Below are positions 9,734 to 20,759 of a stretch of DNA of 25,525 nt, one piece after another (position 1 is the stretch's first letter; every line of letters begins with the position of its first letter). The notes below the pieces were generated by a model. It made no database searches. It was not told where the DNA came from and was given only the letters and a program-made list of their open reading frames with translations. Position numbers and translations under genes: made by a program. The DNA comes from Pleurotus ostreatus/Saccharomyces cerevisiae fusant (lineage: Eukaryota; Opisthokonta): assembly GCA_024196135.1 (NCBI GenBank), contig JAMQCK010000377.1, positions 1 to 25,525 of the forward strand, written 5' to 3'.

Positions 9734-12700
9734 CGGCGCGGAGGACCCCTCTCTCTCTGGCACACCGACGCCGCATGGCCAGCTTCATCGTTCATTGAGC
9801 GGCAGCGGCTCGTTCTCCACTGCGGGGACGCCCCAGCACCACCATCAGGGCACCTCCTACTTCTCTCAGACGCCCTCGTCCCCTGGCGGCCCCCGGAGGC
9901 CGCACATGTACAACCGAAGCACGTCGGCAGCAAGCACGACGCGTCGCGGGGCGCGGAGCACCAGTGTGGCGAACAGCGCGCGGGATATGCTCAGCGAGGA
10001 TGACGAAGACGAGGACGAAGATGAAGACGATGTGAGCATCGTGGAGAGCCTGCGCGCGCGTCGCGGAAAGGGACGCGAGGCTCCTCCAGCTGAGGGAGAC
10101 GCGGAGGATGAGGACGATGACGCAGACCTGGACCCGATAACCCTCAAAGAACGCCAGTCCCTGATCAACGTCGAACACCCCTTCGGCTTGCCTATCTGGA
10201 AGCCTGCACTCTACAAGAAGTCGCGCACCGTCACACGGAACGCGGATGAAGCCCTACACTCCATTCCCTCAGCCCAGGCCGAGCGCCATCTCCTGCCAGG
10301 CAATGTATTCTGGACGATACTCTTCGGCTGGTGGCTCGCGCTGGTGTGCTTCGTCCTGTCCGGCCTGCTTTACTTCATCCCGCAAGGAGGACGCCGCTTC
10401 TCGACGCTCATCTTTGGGCTAGGGTGGTATATTGCATGGCCGTTCGGCAAATACGTGGAGGGCGAGGGCCCAGAGCGGTTGGAAGTCACTGAAGATGAAG
10501 AGTCGGGTTCTTCGAGCCACGCACCACATGAACGCCAGACTTCCGACTCCTCCACTGTGCGCGGTGTATCCCCTCACGACAGAGACACTGTCCGTGAAGA
10601 ACCTGCTCACACGCAGTCGCCTTCATGGAACTCTCATGCCAGCGAGAACACCTCCCTCCTCCACCGTACCCAGTCCGGTTTCCCGGTTCCTCCTCCCAAG
10701 AAATCCTATGGCGCGACGCTCAGCCCTTCATCTTCCGCCTCATCCATTGGTGCGGTCAAGGCCGAGAGCATTTCCAGTGACACCATCGGCAAGATTTCGT
10801 TCTGGATTGCGTTCGTCTGCGTCATCGCGCCGTTGATGCTCTTCGTGAGCCTCTGCTGCTGGGCGCTGATTGTCTTCATTCCCATGGCGAAGCTCAACTG
10901 GGCGCTTATCAAGCATCTGTTCCAGCAGCCCTTGAGCATCCGCTTCTGCTCCGCGCCTTCCCCAGTGGTCATAGTCCAGGATGAGGATGGAAATCAGGAG
11001 GAACACGACGGCACGGAAACGCAGGAGAGCGAGCCCATCACGTCGCAGTCCTCCATCTCCGTCAAGCACCCACGCCTCTCGCAGGGTCAGGCTGCACCGT
11101 CTGGCGGGTCGACCATCCTGCTGTGCACATACAAGGCGGCGGGCCTGCAGTACTTCAAATACACCGTCGGCGGCGTCAACATCATCTTCGTCAACCTCAT
11201 GCCCGTCGTCTTCCTCGTCATCTTCGACGGTATCTACCTGCTTGAGCTCGTCCGCCACCGCGACGAGAAAGGTCTCCCGGTGTCGCCGTTCCTGCGCTTA
11301 GTCGCCTCGCAGGCGCTCATCTTCATCATGTCGCTCGCTAGTGTCATCCCGCTCTCTTACTTCATCGGCATGGCGGTCGCCAGTATCTCCGCGCAGTCCA
11401 GCATCGGGATGGGCGCGGTCATCAACGCGACCTTCGGTTCCATCATCGAGATCATCCTGTACTGCATCGCGCTCACGCAGGGCAAGGGCCACCTCGTCGA
11501 GGGTTCCATCGTTGGTTCCCTCCTCGCGGGTGTCCTGCTCATGCCTGGCATGAGTATGTGCAGTAGCGCGGTCAGGCGCAAGGAGCAGCGGTTCAACGCG
11601 AAGAGCGCGGGCGTGACGAGTATGATGTTAATCATGGCCATCGTGGGCACTTTGGCGCCGACGCTCTTTTACCAGACGTACGGGAACGTGAGTAGAGTGC
11701 TTCTTGTCATCTATGCTTGCGACTTATGGCCTTCCAGTTCCAACTCATCTGCAGCGGCTGCCCCTCGACACCGCGCCCTGGAAGCGACGCACCTTGGATC
11801 TGCGAGCGCTGCTACTACAAGCACCCTGACCCCGTCTCCGACCCTTTCTACCAAAGCACGGTCAAGTCGCTCATGTACTTCTGCGCGGCCATCCTCGTCT
11901 TCGTAAGTTACTTGCAACCCTCTCCCTCGTTTCCTACTCACCATGCCCTCCAGTCCTACCTCATCGGCCTCTGGTTCTCCCTTCACACGCACGCCTCGCA
12001 GATCTGGCAGAACCCGCAGCAGGTTATGCACCCCGGCATGGAGCTCCCCCTCCACAACCCGAACCGCATGTCCATCTATCACCGCCTCGCCGGCTCGGGC
12101 GAGCGCTCGCAGAGCCTCCCGCGCCAGCAGAGTCGCCAGACGTTGCGCCGCAAGCCAAGCACGATGGAGCAGGCGGAGAGCCTGAAGGCGCCGCCGTCGC
12201 CGACGCTCGCGCGTCGGGTGTCCTATGCGACGGGCACGCAACCGGGTCAGTCGTACCAGGGCGCCTTCTCGCAAGGGTATCAGGGAGGCTCGTACCAGGC
12301 CGCATCAAGTGCATATCCTGGTGTCCTGGATAGCGTGGACCATGCGGTCAAGGCGGCGCTCCCGGAAGGGCAGCCGCCAAATGTGCTTACGGCGGAGGAC
12401 TTCACGCGCGCAGTCGCTGTTGCGACTGTCAGTGCGCTGCGTCACCAGACGGCCCACAGTCCGGGTCGCGTCCGTACCTCGGGTGCGGTGCCGGCTGAAG
12501 CGGAGGGCGGCGGTCACGGTGGTCATGATGCCCCGTCCTGGAGCCGGAAGGTCAGCGCGAGCGTTCTGCTTTCGTGCACGTTCTTGTACGCAATCATTGC
12601 TGGTGAGTAATGTCCATGGATTGTCAAAGGTCATTCGAGATTGACAAACCATGCAGAGATCCTGGTCGACGTCGTCGATGTCATCCTTGAAGGCTCCGGC

Positions 12701-13342
12701 ATCGACGAAAAGTTCCTCGGTGTTACGCTCTTCGCGCTCGTGCCCAACACGACGGAGTTCATGAACGCGATGTCCTTCGCGCTCAACGGCAACATTGCTC
12801 TGAGGTGCGTAACATACAGCTACTACAACTCTGCATATTGACGGTTCTTCGCAGTATGGAAATTGGGTCCGCGTACGCATTGCAGGTTTGCTTGTTGCAG
12901 ATTCCGGCTATGGTCGCCTTCTCAGCATGGTATGCGCCGGATAAGATGGGCGAGGTCGCTCATACCTTCACGTGAGTGTTTGCTTGTTGGTGCGACTGTT
13001 CCAGTGCTCAACCGGTTGCAGTCTCATCTTCCCTCGCTGGGACGTCATCGCGCTCGTCCTGTCGATGTTCCTGATGACCTACACCTACATCGAGGCGCGC
13101 AGCAACTACCATCGCGGGAGCATCCTCGTGCTCAGGCATGTTCACCTCTAAGAATGTTCGTGACAGTCTACTTATACGCGCACAGCTACCTCGTCCTCGT
13201 CTCCGCCTTCTACTACGCACCGCAGAACAAGGACGACGAAGAACTGGATAACCCAGGACCGGGCTTCACGGCGAACGACCTAACGGGGTTTAGCCTCAAC
13301 ATCTTCCAGGCTGCTCGCTGGTACCTATCGTCGTTCTTCTGA
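9705..13342 (+). CDS. VNX1: VNX1/CAX-type vacuolar cation/H+ exchanger
   Basis: Predicted to move monovalent cations or Ca2+ into the vacuole or another endomembrane compartment in exchange for protons. Exons: 9705-11687, 11738-11902, 11954-12602, 12657-12804, 12855-12971, 13022-13135, 13186-13342 (3333 nt, 1110 aa). The long Ser/Pro/His-rich cytosolic N terminus has acidic runs at 97-112 and 130-142. Next is a YccF-like double hydrophobic unit at about 199-250 (GNVFWTILFGWWLAL... and AWPFGK), then a hydrophobic pair at 364-400. The first Na/Ca-exchanger half covers about 482-661, with GAVINATFGSIIE at 570-582. A CxxC-x13-CxxC insert lies at 666-686. A low-complexity loop fills about 740-910, and the second half starts near 916, with VPNTTEF around Glu966. 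Both repeat motifs keep the acidic residue but lack the standard GNAxE of plant CAX, as in yeast VNX1. The start is the first ATG in this frame; intron 6 is GC-AG. VNX1 orthology is likely; the transported ion is not proven. Confidence 0.9.
13136..13185 (+). other. GC-AG intron in the exchanger gene
   Basis: CTCAG-GCATGT is the donor and CGCACAG the acceptor. The 50-nt intron restores ...SILVLSYLVLVSAFYYAP... across the join. The only nearby GT (at 13140) would shift the last exon out of the frame that encodes the final transmembrane stretch, so the GC donor is the consistent choice. Confidence 0.8.
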
Positions 13343-13747
13343 GCCTAGCATCTGGATTCGTGGACTTTCTCATACTCAAACAACGGTCCTGACAACCAAG
13401 TGACCCTCATCCGGACGCTTTTAGTATCTTTATACCCCTGTGGTGTTCTCTGTCCATACTTGTGCCAAACCTTCCATTCGCTCACGACCCCTAATGACTC
13501 GTTACGACCCCACCCCCTCAAATCCCCTCGCAGCATCGTTTCGCATACTTGTGCATCCAATTGCATACTCATACAACAGTGAAGAATCCCCGGATGAAAT
13601 ACTGGTACAACTTGGTTGGGTACATACAGGATTGTTGTTACCTCGCCCTCCCCGGGCCCTTTAGGCAGCATTATCGTTATTGGTCTGAATATCAGTTGAC
13701 TTTCCAGCGCATGGCGGGAGCGAGTCGCAAGAGTCGGCGATGGTGGG
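13343..13747. other. Convergent intergenic region (3' UTRs of exchanger and DDB1)
   Basis: About 0.4 kb between two stop codons facing each other. It is pyrimidine-rich on the + strand, with no AATAAA on either strand and no coding region I can support. Confidence 0.65.
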
Positions 13748-16700
13748 TCAGTGAAGACTCTGCAGCGCCTCGAGCTGTTGGCGTATCTCCTTGTCGTTGT
13801 ATGCGCGTATCTTCTCGTGCACCGTCTTGCCCTCGATGACCTTGCGTATCGTCGCGACGTCGCCGACATGGAGGAACTGCTCCAAGAAATCGCCATCCAC
13901 GAAACCTCTTGCAGATTCCGAGTCACTGCCGCGTATCGAATTCTTCGGTGCGCGATACTTCTGGTGACTGTTCGAAATCAGCGACTGGGAGAAGACCTGC
14001 ATGAGGGCTACGTACTCTTCGTGCGGGCCCTTCGGAACACCAACGCCTCGGAACACATGCGACATGTTGCGCTCGAGGTCAGTGAATAGCCGCGACAGCG
14101 AACCACCTGCGACCAAGTCTACGACTACACCTATACGGCCGACAGATGTGAAGAAGAGGTAGCTGGGCTTCAGCGTCATGCCATCCTCCAAGTCCGTTGT
14201 TTCTGCGGCGGACAGGGATCCTGGGCAAATATGAGTTTGCACATAGAAGGCAACTGCGATGTTATTCACCTGGTATGAATTTGTTCACCATTTCACCAAG
14301 GAAGAACGCGCCGTCCCTATCTAGCGCCGCACGCCCGTTAGCTGATGTCGCGGACGAGAATGTAGTCAGGTTCATGTCGATCTGTAATTTCTGTCAGTCC
14401 TGGCCAGAACAGAACGATCATGGTCAAACTCACATTCGCCGCAATGACTGTGTCCTTCTCGCCGAGCGCGAGGCTCGCAGGGAATAAGGGCGAGTAGTCA
14501 CTCGAGATCAAATCTAGCTGAACTGTGTCGTTCGCCAGCACCGCAACCTTGACAAGCGAGATCGAGTGCATCTGGTCGCCGATCGCGACGTGGTCGTCGC
14601 GCACGGCAAGGGTGCGAATGACGAAGTTATGGTTCCAGTCGCCGACCTTATTCAAGGTCCAGGTCGAGGACGAAACGCTCGCTATGTCCGGGCGGAAGAA
14701 CATCACCTGCAAAGCGAACGAGTCATCAGGACCACCACGAGGACTCAGTATACATTCAACTTACCGCAGACTCAACAGCGGCGGCGATAAGTCCTTTCAC
14801 CGTGGTAAGCTGCATCGCGGGCTTGATGATGGGGCGTGTCGCCCGCTCAGCGATTTGCGCTGTAGAACCATCGCCGCTTGTCATCCTTCTGACGCTCAGT
14901 AAGGTGAGCAGCGCAGGCTCGACGCTGTCTTCCTCAGCGAGACTGGCGTCATAGGTGGCAACGCAGAAGAACGTCTCCTGCGCCCCTTCATCTATGGGAC
15001 GCTGCACAAGCGTGATTGCCGTCGGTACAGTCCCGTCTGGGAAGTTATGCCGTTGCAGCTCTGCGCTTCATCAGCATCAATAGGCAGGGGAACGTAAACG
15101 GATTACACACCCTCATACGTCGAGTCATCGAATAGGAGGAACGCGCATTTCGTTCCGGGCTCCGTATCTATACCAATGCACCCCGGAGGCTTATACGACG
15201 CGACCACCCCAAAGACCTTATTTGTCGCGTCGTGCACTATACCCGTAGGTGTGTATCCTCCGAGCGGTATCTGCGCCGACGCACCGAGTGAGAAACCAGA
15301 TCAGCGGCATTCAATATGGCGAACGAACCGTTCGGATGTGCATCTTGTCGACCGCCTGAACAGAGCCGACCGTAAGCCCGGTAGGGCTTGCCAGCAATAG
15401 CGCATCCTTGTGGTCGGGCAACTCTAGCGGTGCAATCGCCGCAACGTCCCGCACCATAACAGCAGCGTGATGTAATCGCTTCTTCTCCCAAGACCAGAGG
15501 GCTGCGTGCTGGCCTGCAGCGAAAACTGCCGGCTCGCCGTCTTTCGAGTACACCGCCAGCGAGACCGGGGCGCTCCCTAACGAGGTGACCTTGCGATCGT
15601 GGGTGACACCATCGCGCAGGGCGTAAGTGACTACCGAGCCATTTGCTAGGCCAGCGATGAGATACGTATGTCGCTCTTTGTCCTTGCCACCGAAGTGCTG
15701 CACAGTGAGGCCGCGAGCGAGTGCTGGTAAAGCGTCCGTGGTGTGCGTGAGTTCTTCGACAACACCATCGTCCGCCCTTCCGACTGCCTTCTTCTTAAGC
15801 TTGAAGATGTCGATGCTGGGTCTATCCCAATATGCGACTGCGATGTGCTTCGACTGCTTCGGTACCTTGCCGTCCTTTGGCTCGGGTGGCAAGACGCATA
15901 TTGAGGCAATTTCAGGGTCACCGCGAAGCCTTAGGGTCCTGTCGATGTGTCAGTCTCAACCTATCGGAGAGGATAACGACAGACGCACCCTACGGGTTTC
16001 AACCTATAATCGCCATTCTGCAGCTCCACGCAGAAATAAGACAGTGTACCTCCTGGATACGCGACAAATATCTGGCTCTCCGATACGCAGGCAGCGGTTG
16101 GCTTCCCCCATCCCCTCTGCACGCCTGCTCCCCCTATTGGCGTATAGCCCGCGATCCCCATCGCGTACTCACACACACGCAAGCCCTCGGTCGTCACCTG
16201 CACCGCGATGGGAGAGTCGCCATATGTCGGTCCCACACGAACATTGCCCGCAGCGAGTGTGCGCGCTGACAAGAAGCCGGTGGTCTCTAACGGCTCATAG
16301 ACGAACGAATGCTGAGAGTCGGTGACTTCGATGCGGAAGAGCTGTGTGCCTTCGGACGTGTCAAGCAAGATACGACTGTGTTCAGCGTCGTCGTACATGT
16401 TCCGCAGAGGCCAGACGCCGGAGACGTGAGCTGAGCTAGAATCGTCCGCGCTCGCAATGACCTTGAAGTCCGCCCCGCTGCGGATGACATGCAATCGGCC
16501 CGCGCCCTGGTCGCCAGAACAAGTCACTATCTGGGGCTAAATGCTCATCAGCATACTAGAAGCTAACGCGAAGGCATGGTATGGCGCACCTGCCCACTAT
16601 CATCCACATCCACCAGCGCCGCGTACACAATCGGTGCAATATTCGTGAAGGACTCCGTTACCGACAGCACCGAACCGCGCATCTGCACGATCTTGCCCTT

Positions 16701-18183
16701 GGCAGGCTTTGGCGACTCTTGCGTCGCGTCCATCGTAGAAGCCGGCCCATCCTCGAGCTCTTCCGGCTTGACGGTCGGCCAACCCGGTGGTATAGGCAAG
16801 GGTTTGGACTCAGGTACGACGACAGTACCGATGTCGATGAGTTGTGAGTCCCCGCAATGCGAGCCGATGAAGACCTTGGAGCCGTTGAGGTGGGTGATGG
16901 TTGTGGGTGGGCTTATCTTGACAATGAACATTGTTAATGGAGGAAGGTGATACCCTATAGGAAACACGTACCGAGCCCAGAGGTATCAGCACAAGGCAGG
17001 TCTGGACATTCCGAAAGTCAACCTGAACGAGTCCAAGACGCCCATACTCATCCCCAATCAGGAACCGAATGTCGTCAATGGCCTCGCATGCGACAACGCG
17101 GGACCACGGCCAGTCGACAGATGCTACGGGCTTGCGCTTCCTCAGATCGCGCTGGTTCTGTTTGTCCCTCGCCTCCTTCTGCTTCTTCGCATCGCCCTTT
17201 GAGCTCGCCTCGAACGCGTCGAGCTTCTTCCCGTGTCTCTTCTTTGTGTCTTCGTCGGCGCGCTCGTACAACATCAACCTCCTCCCCCCGACAATCAGTA
17301 TCCCTCCCCTGAAGTCCTCCTGCCACTGCCGCTCCCACTCTCCGACGGGGAGCAGGAAGGTCCGGTCTTCATCAGGGTAGCGGAAGAAGCTGTTGTTGAG
17401 CGCGATAGATGGAAGCTCTAGCGACGGCCTCGACGCGATCTCGTATTCGCTCGTGTCCAGATCGCGCACAATGAGCCGCACGCGCTGCGCGGCGTCGATG
17501 TGCAGGATCGCGATGGAGTCTGTCGTCCCGGGAACAAAGCATATGGAAAGGATGTTGTTCTCGTACGCTCTGCACATCCAGTGTTAGCATACGTCCTGTG
17601 AGTGGCCGAAGCCGGTAAAGACACGCACGATGCATCGTAGACCGTATCCGTCGGCAGCCCGTCCTCCAAGCACACCACCTTCAGTTTCCCCGCGTATGCG
17701 CTCACTACGAGCCGGGAACCCTCCTCGTTCACGAAGAAATCCATGCAGAACTCCGCCGCGCGCTGCAGTGCATTCGCCGTCGACAGATCGAGCGCGTGCG
17801 CCAGCTTCAGCTCGCTCCCATCGAGGTCCAAGAACAGCAACTCCGGCTGGGGATGGTCTAGCATAACCACCAAGCGGTCGCAGTCCTTCACATCGGGCTA
17901 TAAACAGGGTTGGGGCACGGCTTCGTCAGCAGGGGGAACTCCTACGCTGTATGCGCCGACGCACCTTCCTCCTCACTGCCCTCACGCTGCATACGCTGCC
18001 CCAGATCTCCAAGGAGCTCTCAAAGCGCAAACCAGAGGGTTGGAGGTGGAAGACCTCGAGCCGCGACATCTTCGCTACGACGAGGTGCTCGACATCGCCG
18101 GGTACGAGCTTGCATTTTACGGAGGAGATAACGCTCGACGGTGCGTGGAACGTTGTAACGAGCTTCACCGTCTTCGCGGCCAT
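13748..18183 (-). CDS. DDB1: DDB1, UV-damaged DNA-binding protein 1 / CUL4 ligase adaptor
   Basis: Three-beta-propeller adaptor that links CUL4-RBX1 to substrate receptors, acting in nuclear DNA repair, replication-licensing control and heterochromatin. Eleven exons: 18183-17965, 17897-17629, 17569-16972, 16916-16590, 16536-15989, 15938-15329, 15270-15111, 15060-14765, 14706-14434, 14381-14270, 14220-13748; total 3885 nt, 1294 aa against about 1140 in man. Landmarks that align with human DDB1: the N terminus VTTFHAPSSV...VAKMSRLEVF, FIGSHCGDSQL (379-389), QIVTCSGD, DKMHIRT (ending at 857) then IPLGGYTPTG, LGEMVNKFIPGSL (1128-1140) and FVDGDFLEQFL (1244-1254), followed by the C-terminal helical end. 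The start ATG at 18183 has a good context (CACGATGG). A Lys/Arg/Glu-rich insert at about 266-311 is absent from animal DDB1. All phases close. Ten introns of 49-67 nt. Confidence 0.95.
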
Positions 18184-18790
18184 CGTGACGGTGAAAGGCC
18201 GAGGGCTGCGCAACCCAGCTTGCTCGTCGTCGATGGTGATGAGCGTACTTCGTACAAGCAGGAGATTGATTAGTCCACGGCGTCGAGTTCAGTGACGACA
18301 TTGCACTTGGTCTTTTCTTCCGTCTTCCGTCAAGTTCACGCTCACTCGATGTTCAAGACACAGAAATATGCATTCAACGAGATACGAGCGCCGTACTACT
18401 TTGACATCGCAGGCAGCGTAGAAGATCGAACATCAGAGGCAAGAGATACGTGAAAAATAAGACACAGAACAGGATAAGCGACGAAGATATGTAAACCATC
18501 GGTCCAAACAAAGCGGCCGACGTAACGTTTTGGAGGCAGCGTTGAGCGCCAGGGAAGGGGGTACGACGATGCACCTAGCAAGTGGATGGGGGGAAGGTGG
18601 TGGGCTAGAAATACACGGGCATCGAAGGAAGGATACGTTGAAACATAGGAGGGGAGAGCAGTATCAGTATGTGCGCGCCTGTATGGGCAGCCGAAGATCG
18701 AAAGGAGATATGGGCATAGACGACGAGGAAGGGACGACGGAAAGCATAGACGAAGAGGGGAGTGCATACGGGTATGGGAAGCCACGGCGC
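18184..18790. other. Intergenic: DDB1 promoter and bZIP 3' UTR
   Basis: About 0.6 kb between two genes in tandem on the minus strand. The left part should be the DDB1 promoter and leader; the right part the bZIP 3' UTR. No clear TATA box, no AATAAA on the minus strand and no coding region were seen. The long + strand open frame that starts here is a shadow of the bZIP gene. Confidence 0.6.
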
Positions 18791-20589
18791 CTACTGGTCC
18801 TCGAACGTAGGGCACGGCAGGCCGTGGTCCCTGCACACCCCCTGCAACATCGTCGCGCGCCCCTTCCACAACTCGAGCTGCTCAGTCAGGAACTGAACAC
18901 TCGCCTCGAGCTGCTGGGTGTGCTCGAGCTTCCGCTTGCGGCTCTTACGCGCAGCAAGCGTGTTTTGGCGGCGCTTGGCCTCGATCTGCTCGCGCTCCGT
19001 CATGGAGAGCGAGAGGTCAATCGCACCTTCCTCCTCCTCCGGGAACGCCTGCGACCGCGCGCGCTTCTTCTTCGCGAAGACGGCCGGCACCTCCTTGCGC
19101 GAGGTCGCCGAGTCCGTCAGGTAGTTACGCGTCTGCGTTGGTGCGTCGAGGGGCACAAGCTGGTTCACGGAGATGTTGCGCCGCGTCCCAGTCGCCTGAG
19201 CACGGCGTCCTCCAGACTTCGAGGGACGGCCAGAGGAGCGACGCCCGCTGTTGCTCGCGGGCGTCTCCGGCGCGGGCGTGGCCGCGTCGTTGGCCCCGAA
19301 GTCCGTCGCGAACGGGTCGATGGTGTCCACAGGCGACGCCGAGGGCGAAAGAGTGTAGAGCCCGCCCATCGGGAACGCGTCTATCTTGTCATCCGAGGGC
19401 ATGACGACATCGCCAGTGTACACCTCACTGCCGCCGAACAACGGCATGTTGGCGTCGATCCCGCCGATGACGGGGTCGTGGATGTCGTCGAACAGCGGCG
19501 TGCTGAGGAACTCGTTGAGCGGCGTGTCGTCCGGAGAAGCCGTCATCGACGTCGGCGAGGCGGTAAGATACTGCTCAGCCCAACTATCCCCCATAGAGAG
19601 AAGTTGTCCGAGATCTGCTGGAAGTGGGTCAGACGAGCTCGGCAAGTACACGAGCAACAAGACGTACCTTGCAAGGGATCGTATCCGTCCATCGAAGGAA
19701 CGACAGGGTCGACACCCGTCTGGATGACGGTGTCGACCGGTTTTATGGGTACAGTGGTCACACCGGCCTTTGCCATGGTGTTCGTATTATCGGGGTCTTG
19801 AGCTAGCATATTTAAATAACTTGCGCTCAGAGTTGCGAAATTGATGAACTTGTTAGATAGGTTGCTGCGCTGCGGGAGAGGGCGCGTGGGTCGAGAATGC
19901 GTATTTGTTGTACTTGTGCTTGCGATGGGAGGGGGAGGGAGCTGCGAGGGGATTCCATGATGGAGGGCGAGGTCCTGAGGGGTTTGAAAAACCACTGACG
20001 TCCGAAGACGGGGAAGAGAGGAGGTTAACGGGTCATATTGGCGAGGGGGTTGGGGACGAGAGCTTGAAAGCGAGCTTCCAAGGGGCGTTATCGAGACATT
20101 GTTGCTCGATGGACGGGGGGACGAGTAGTCCTGGTGATTTAGGCCGAGGCGCACATCGCTGCGCGCGCTGGTGTAGTTATCAGGGAGTGAGGTCTTCGAA
20201 GGGACGGCCGATTGCCGAGGTTCTGGACGAGCGATCGGAGTCAGCTGATCGGTCTTGCGAGAACCGTTTGAGGGTTGGAATTGGATGAGCGCGGCCATCC
20301 ACGGCTCGTCGCTAGGAAGGAGGTTCGGAGCCGATAAGGCATCCAGAGCATCCGTGAGATGCTGTTCGCTGGTGTTTGCATCCTCCAGATGCGGAACATT
20401 GGAGGAAGCGTCCGATAGACGCCGGGCAGATTCGGCATCCTCGAGATGCCCCGCAGCCGTATCCTCCTGGCTCGACTGCACATCCTCGGGATGCGGCGAC
20501 TCGGGAATATGGATCCAGGACCCAAACCTGAAGAGGTGAGAGCCTGAGGCATCGGCGCCTGCTGAACTGCCGTTGTTCGATGATAACAT
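18791..20589 (-). CDS. bZIP transcription factor with Gcn4-like basic region
   Basis: Sequence-specific nuclear activator or repressor. Exon 1 is 20589-19668 and exon 2 is 19617-18791 (1749 nt, 582 aa). The 50-nt intron 19618-19667 has GTACGT, CTGAC and a CAGCAG tandem acceptor. The bZIP lies at the extreme C terminus (about 513-570). Its basic region contains NTLAARKSRKRKLE, where Gcn4/CPC1 has NTEAARRSR. The zipper heptads read L, L, L, W, L. C-terminal to it comes a short Cys-containing tail ending in CPTFEDQ. The N-terminal 90 residues carry four HxxD[AV] repeats (33-37, 48-52, 67-71, 77-81), encoded by palindromic DNA. The rest is Ser/Pro-rich, with acidic stretches that could activate transcription. 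The best guess is a Gcn4/CPC1-class regulator of amino-acid biosynthesis; outside the bZIP I cannot confirm orthology. TGACTC-type sites upstream suggest autoregulation. Confidence 0.85.
20348..20494. repeat. Four palindromic 15-mers inside the bZIP coding sequence
   Basis: Near-copies of GCATCCTCGAGATGC occur at 20348-20362, 20378-20392, 20435-20449 and 20480-20494. Each has arms GCATC/GATGC around a 5-nt centre (the copy at 20480 has an altered first arm). Spacings are 30, 57 and 45 nt, all multiples of three. On the minus strand they encode the HLEDA/HPEDV/HLTDA repeats near the protein N terminus. Confidence 0.8.
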
Positions 20590-20655
20590 GGTAAAAAAAT
20601 CCGAGAAAATTTCCAGAAGTCCGTAGATTCGAGAGATGAGGAGACTGGGTATGCT

Positions 20656-20662
20656 TGACTCA
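20656..20662. promoter_or_regulatory. Perfect AP-1/Gcn4-type site TGACTCA
   Basis: TGACTCA lies 67 nt upstream of the bZIP start codon, probably in its 5' UTR or close to the transcription start. It is the consensus bound by Gcn4/CPC1-class bZIPs, the class this gene appears to encode. Binding is inferred. Confidence 0.5.
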
Positions 20663-20741
20663 CAGATACGAGCAGGACGAGGAGGGGGGGCTGCTGGCTG
20701 GTGAAGATGGTGGTCGGAAGGAAGGGCGAAAATTGCCCGCC

Positions 20742-20747
20742 TGACTC
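20742..20747. promoter_or_regulatory. Second TGACTC site next to the bZIP TATA box
   Basis: TGACTC is 5 nt from the TATA box of the bZIP gene. A third copy, in the opposite orientation, lies at 21168-21173 (GAGTCA on +). Half of the Gcn4 palindrome is enough for binding in fungal general control, but six-base matches also arise by chance. Confidence 0.4.
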
Positions 20748-20751
20748 CGGG

Positions 20752-20759
20752 TTATATAA
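20752..20759 (-). promoter_or_regulatory. TATA box of the bZIP gene
   Basis: TTATATAA, self-complementary, is 163 nt upstream of the bZIP ATG. Initiation about 30-60 nt downstream would give a short leader of roughly 100-130 nt, in which I find no upstream ATG. This differs from yeast GCN4, whose long leader carries regulatory uORFs, unless an upstream start is also used. Confidence 0.6.

Noticed and set aside
11954..12602. Second frame (80-139 codons) inside exchanger exon 3
   Set aside because: Shadow of the low-complexity Ser/Gln-rich loop. Only the frame joining the two exchanger halves is phase-consistent.
18530..19801. 423-codon + strand open frame opposite the bZIP gene
   Set aside because: It is the complement of the bZIP coding exon and the intron region. 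The minus-strand frame has a clear bZIP domain; this one is Arg/Leu-rich noise.
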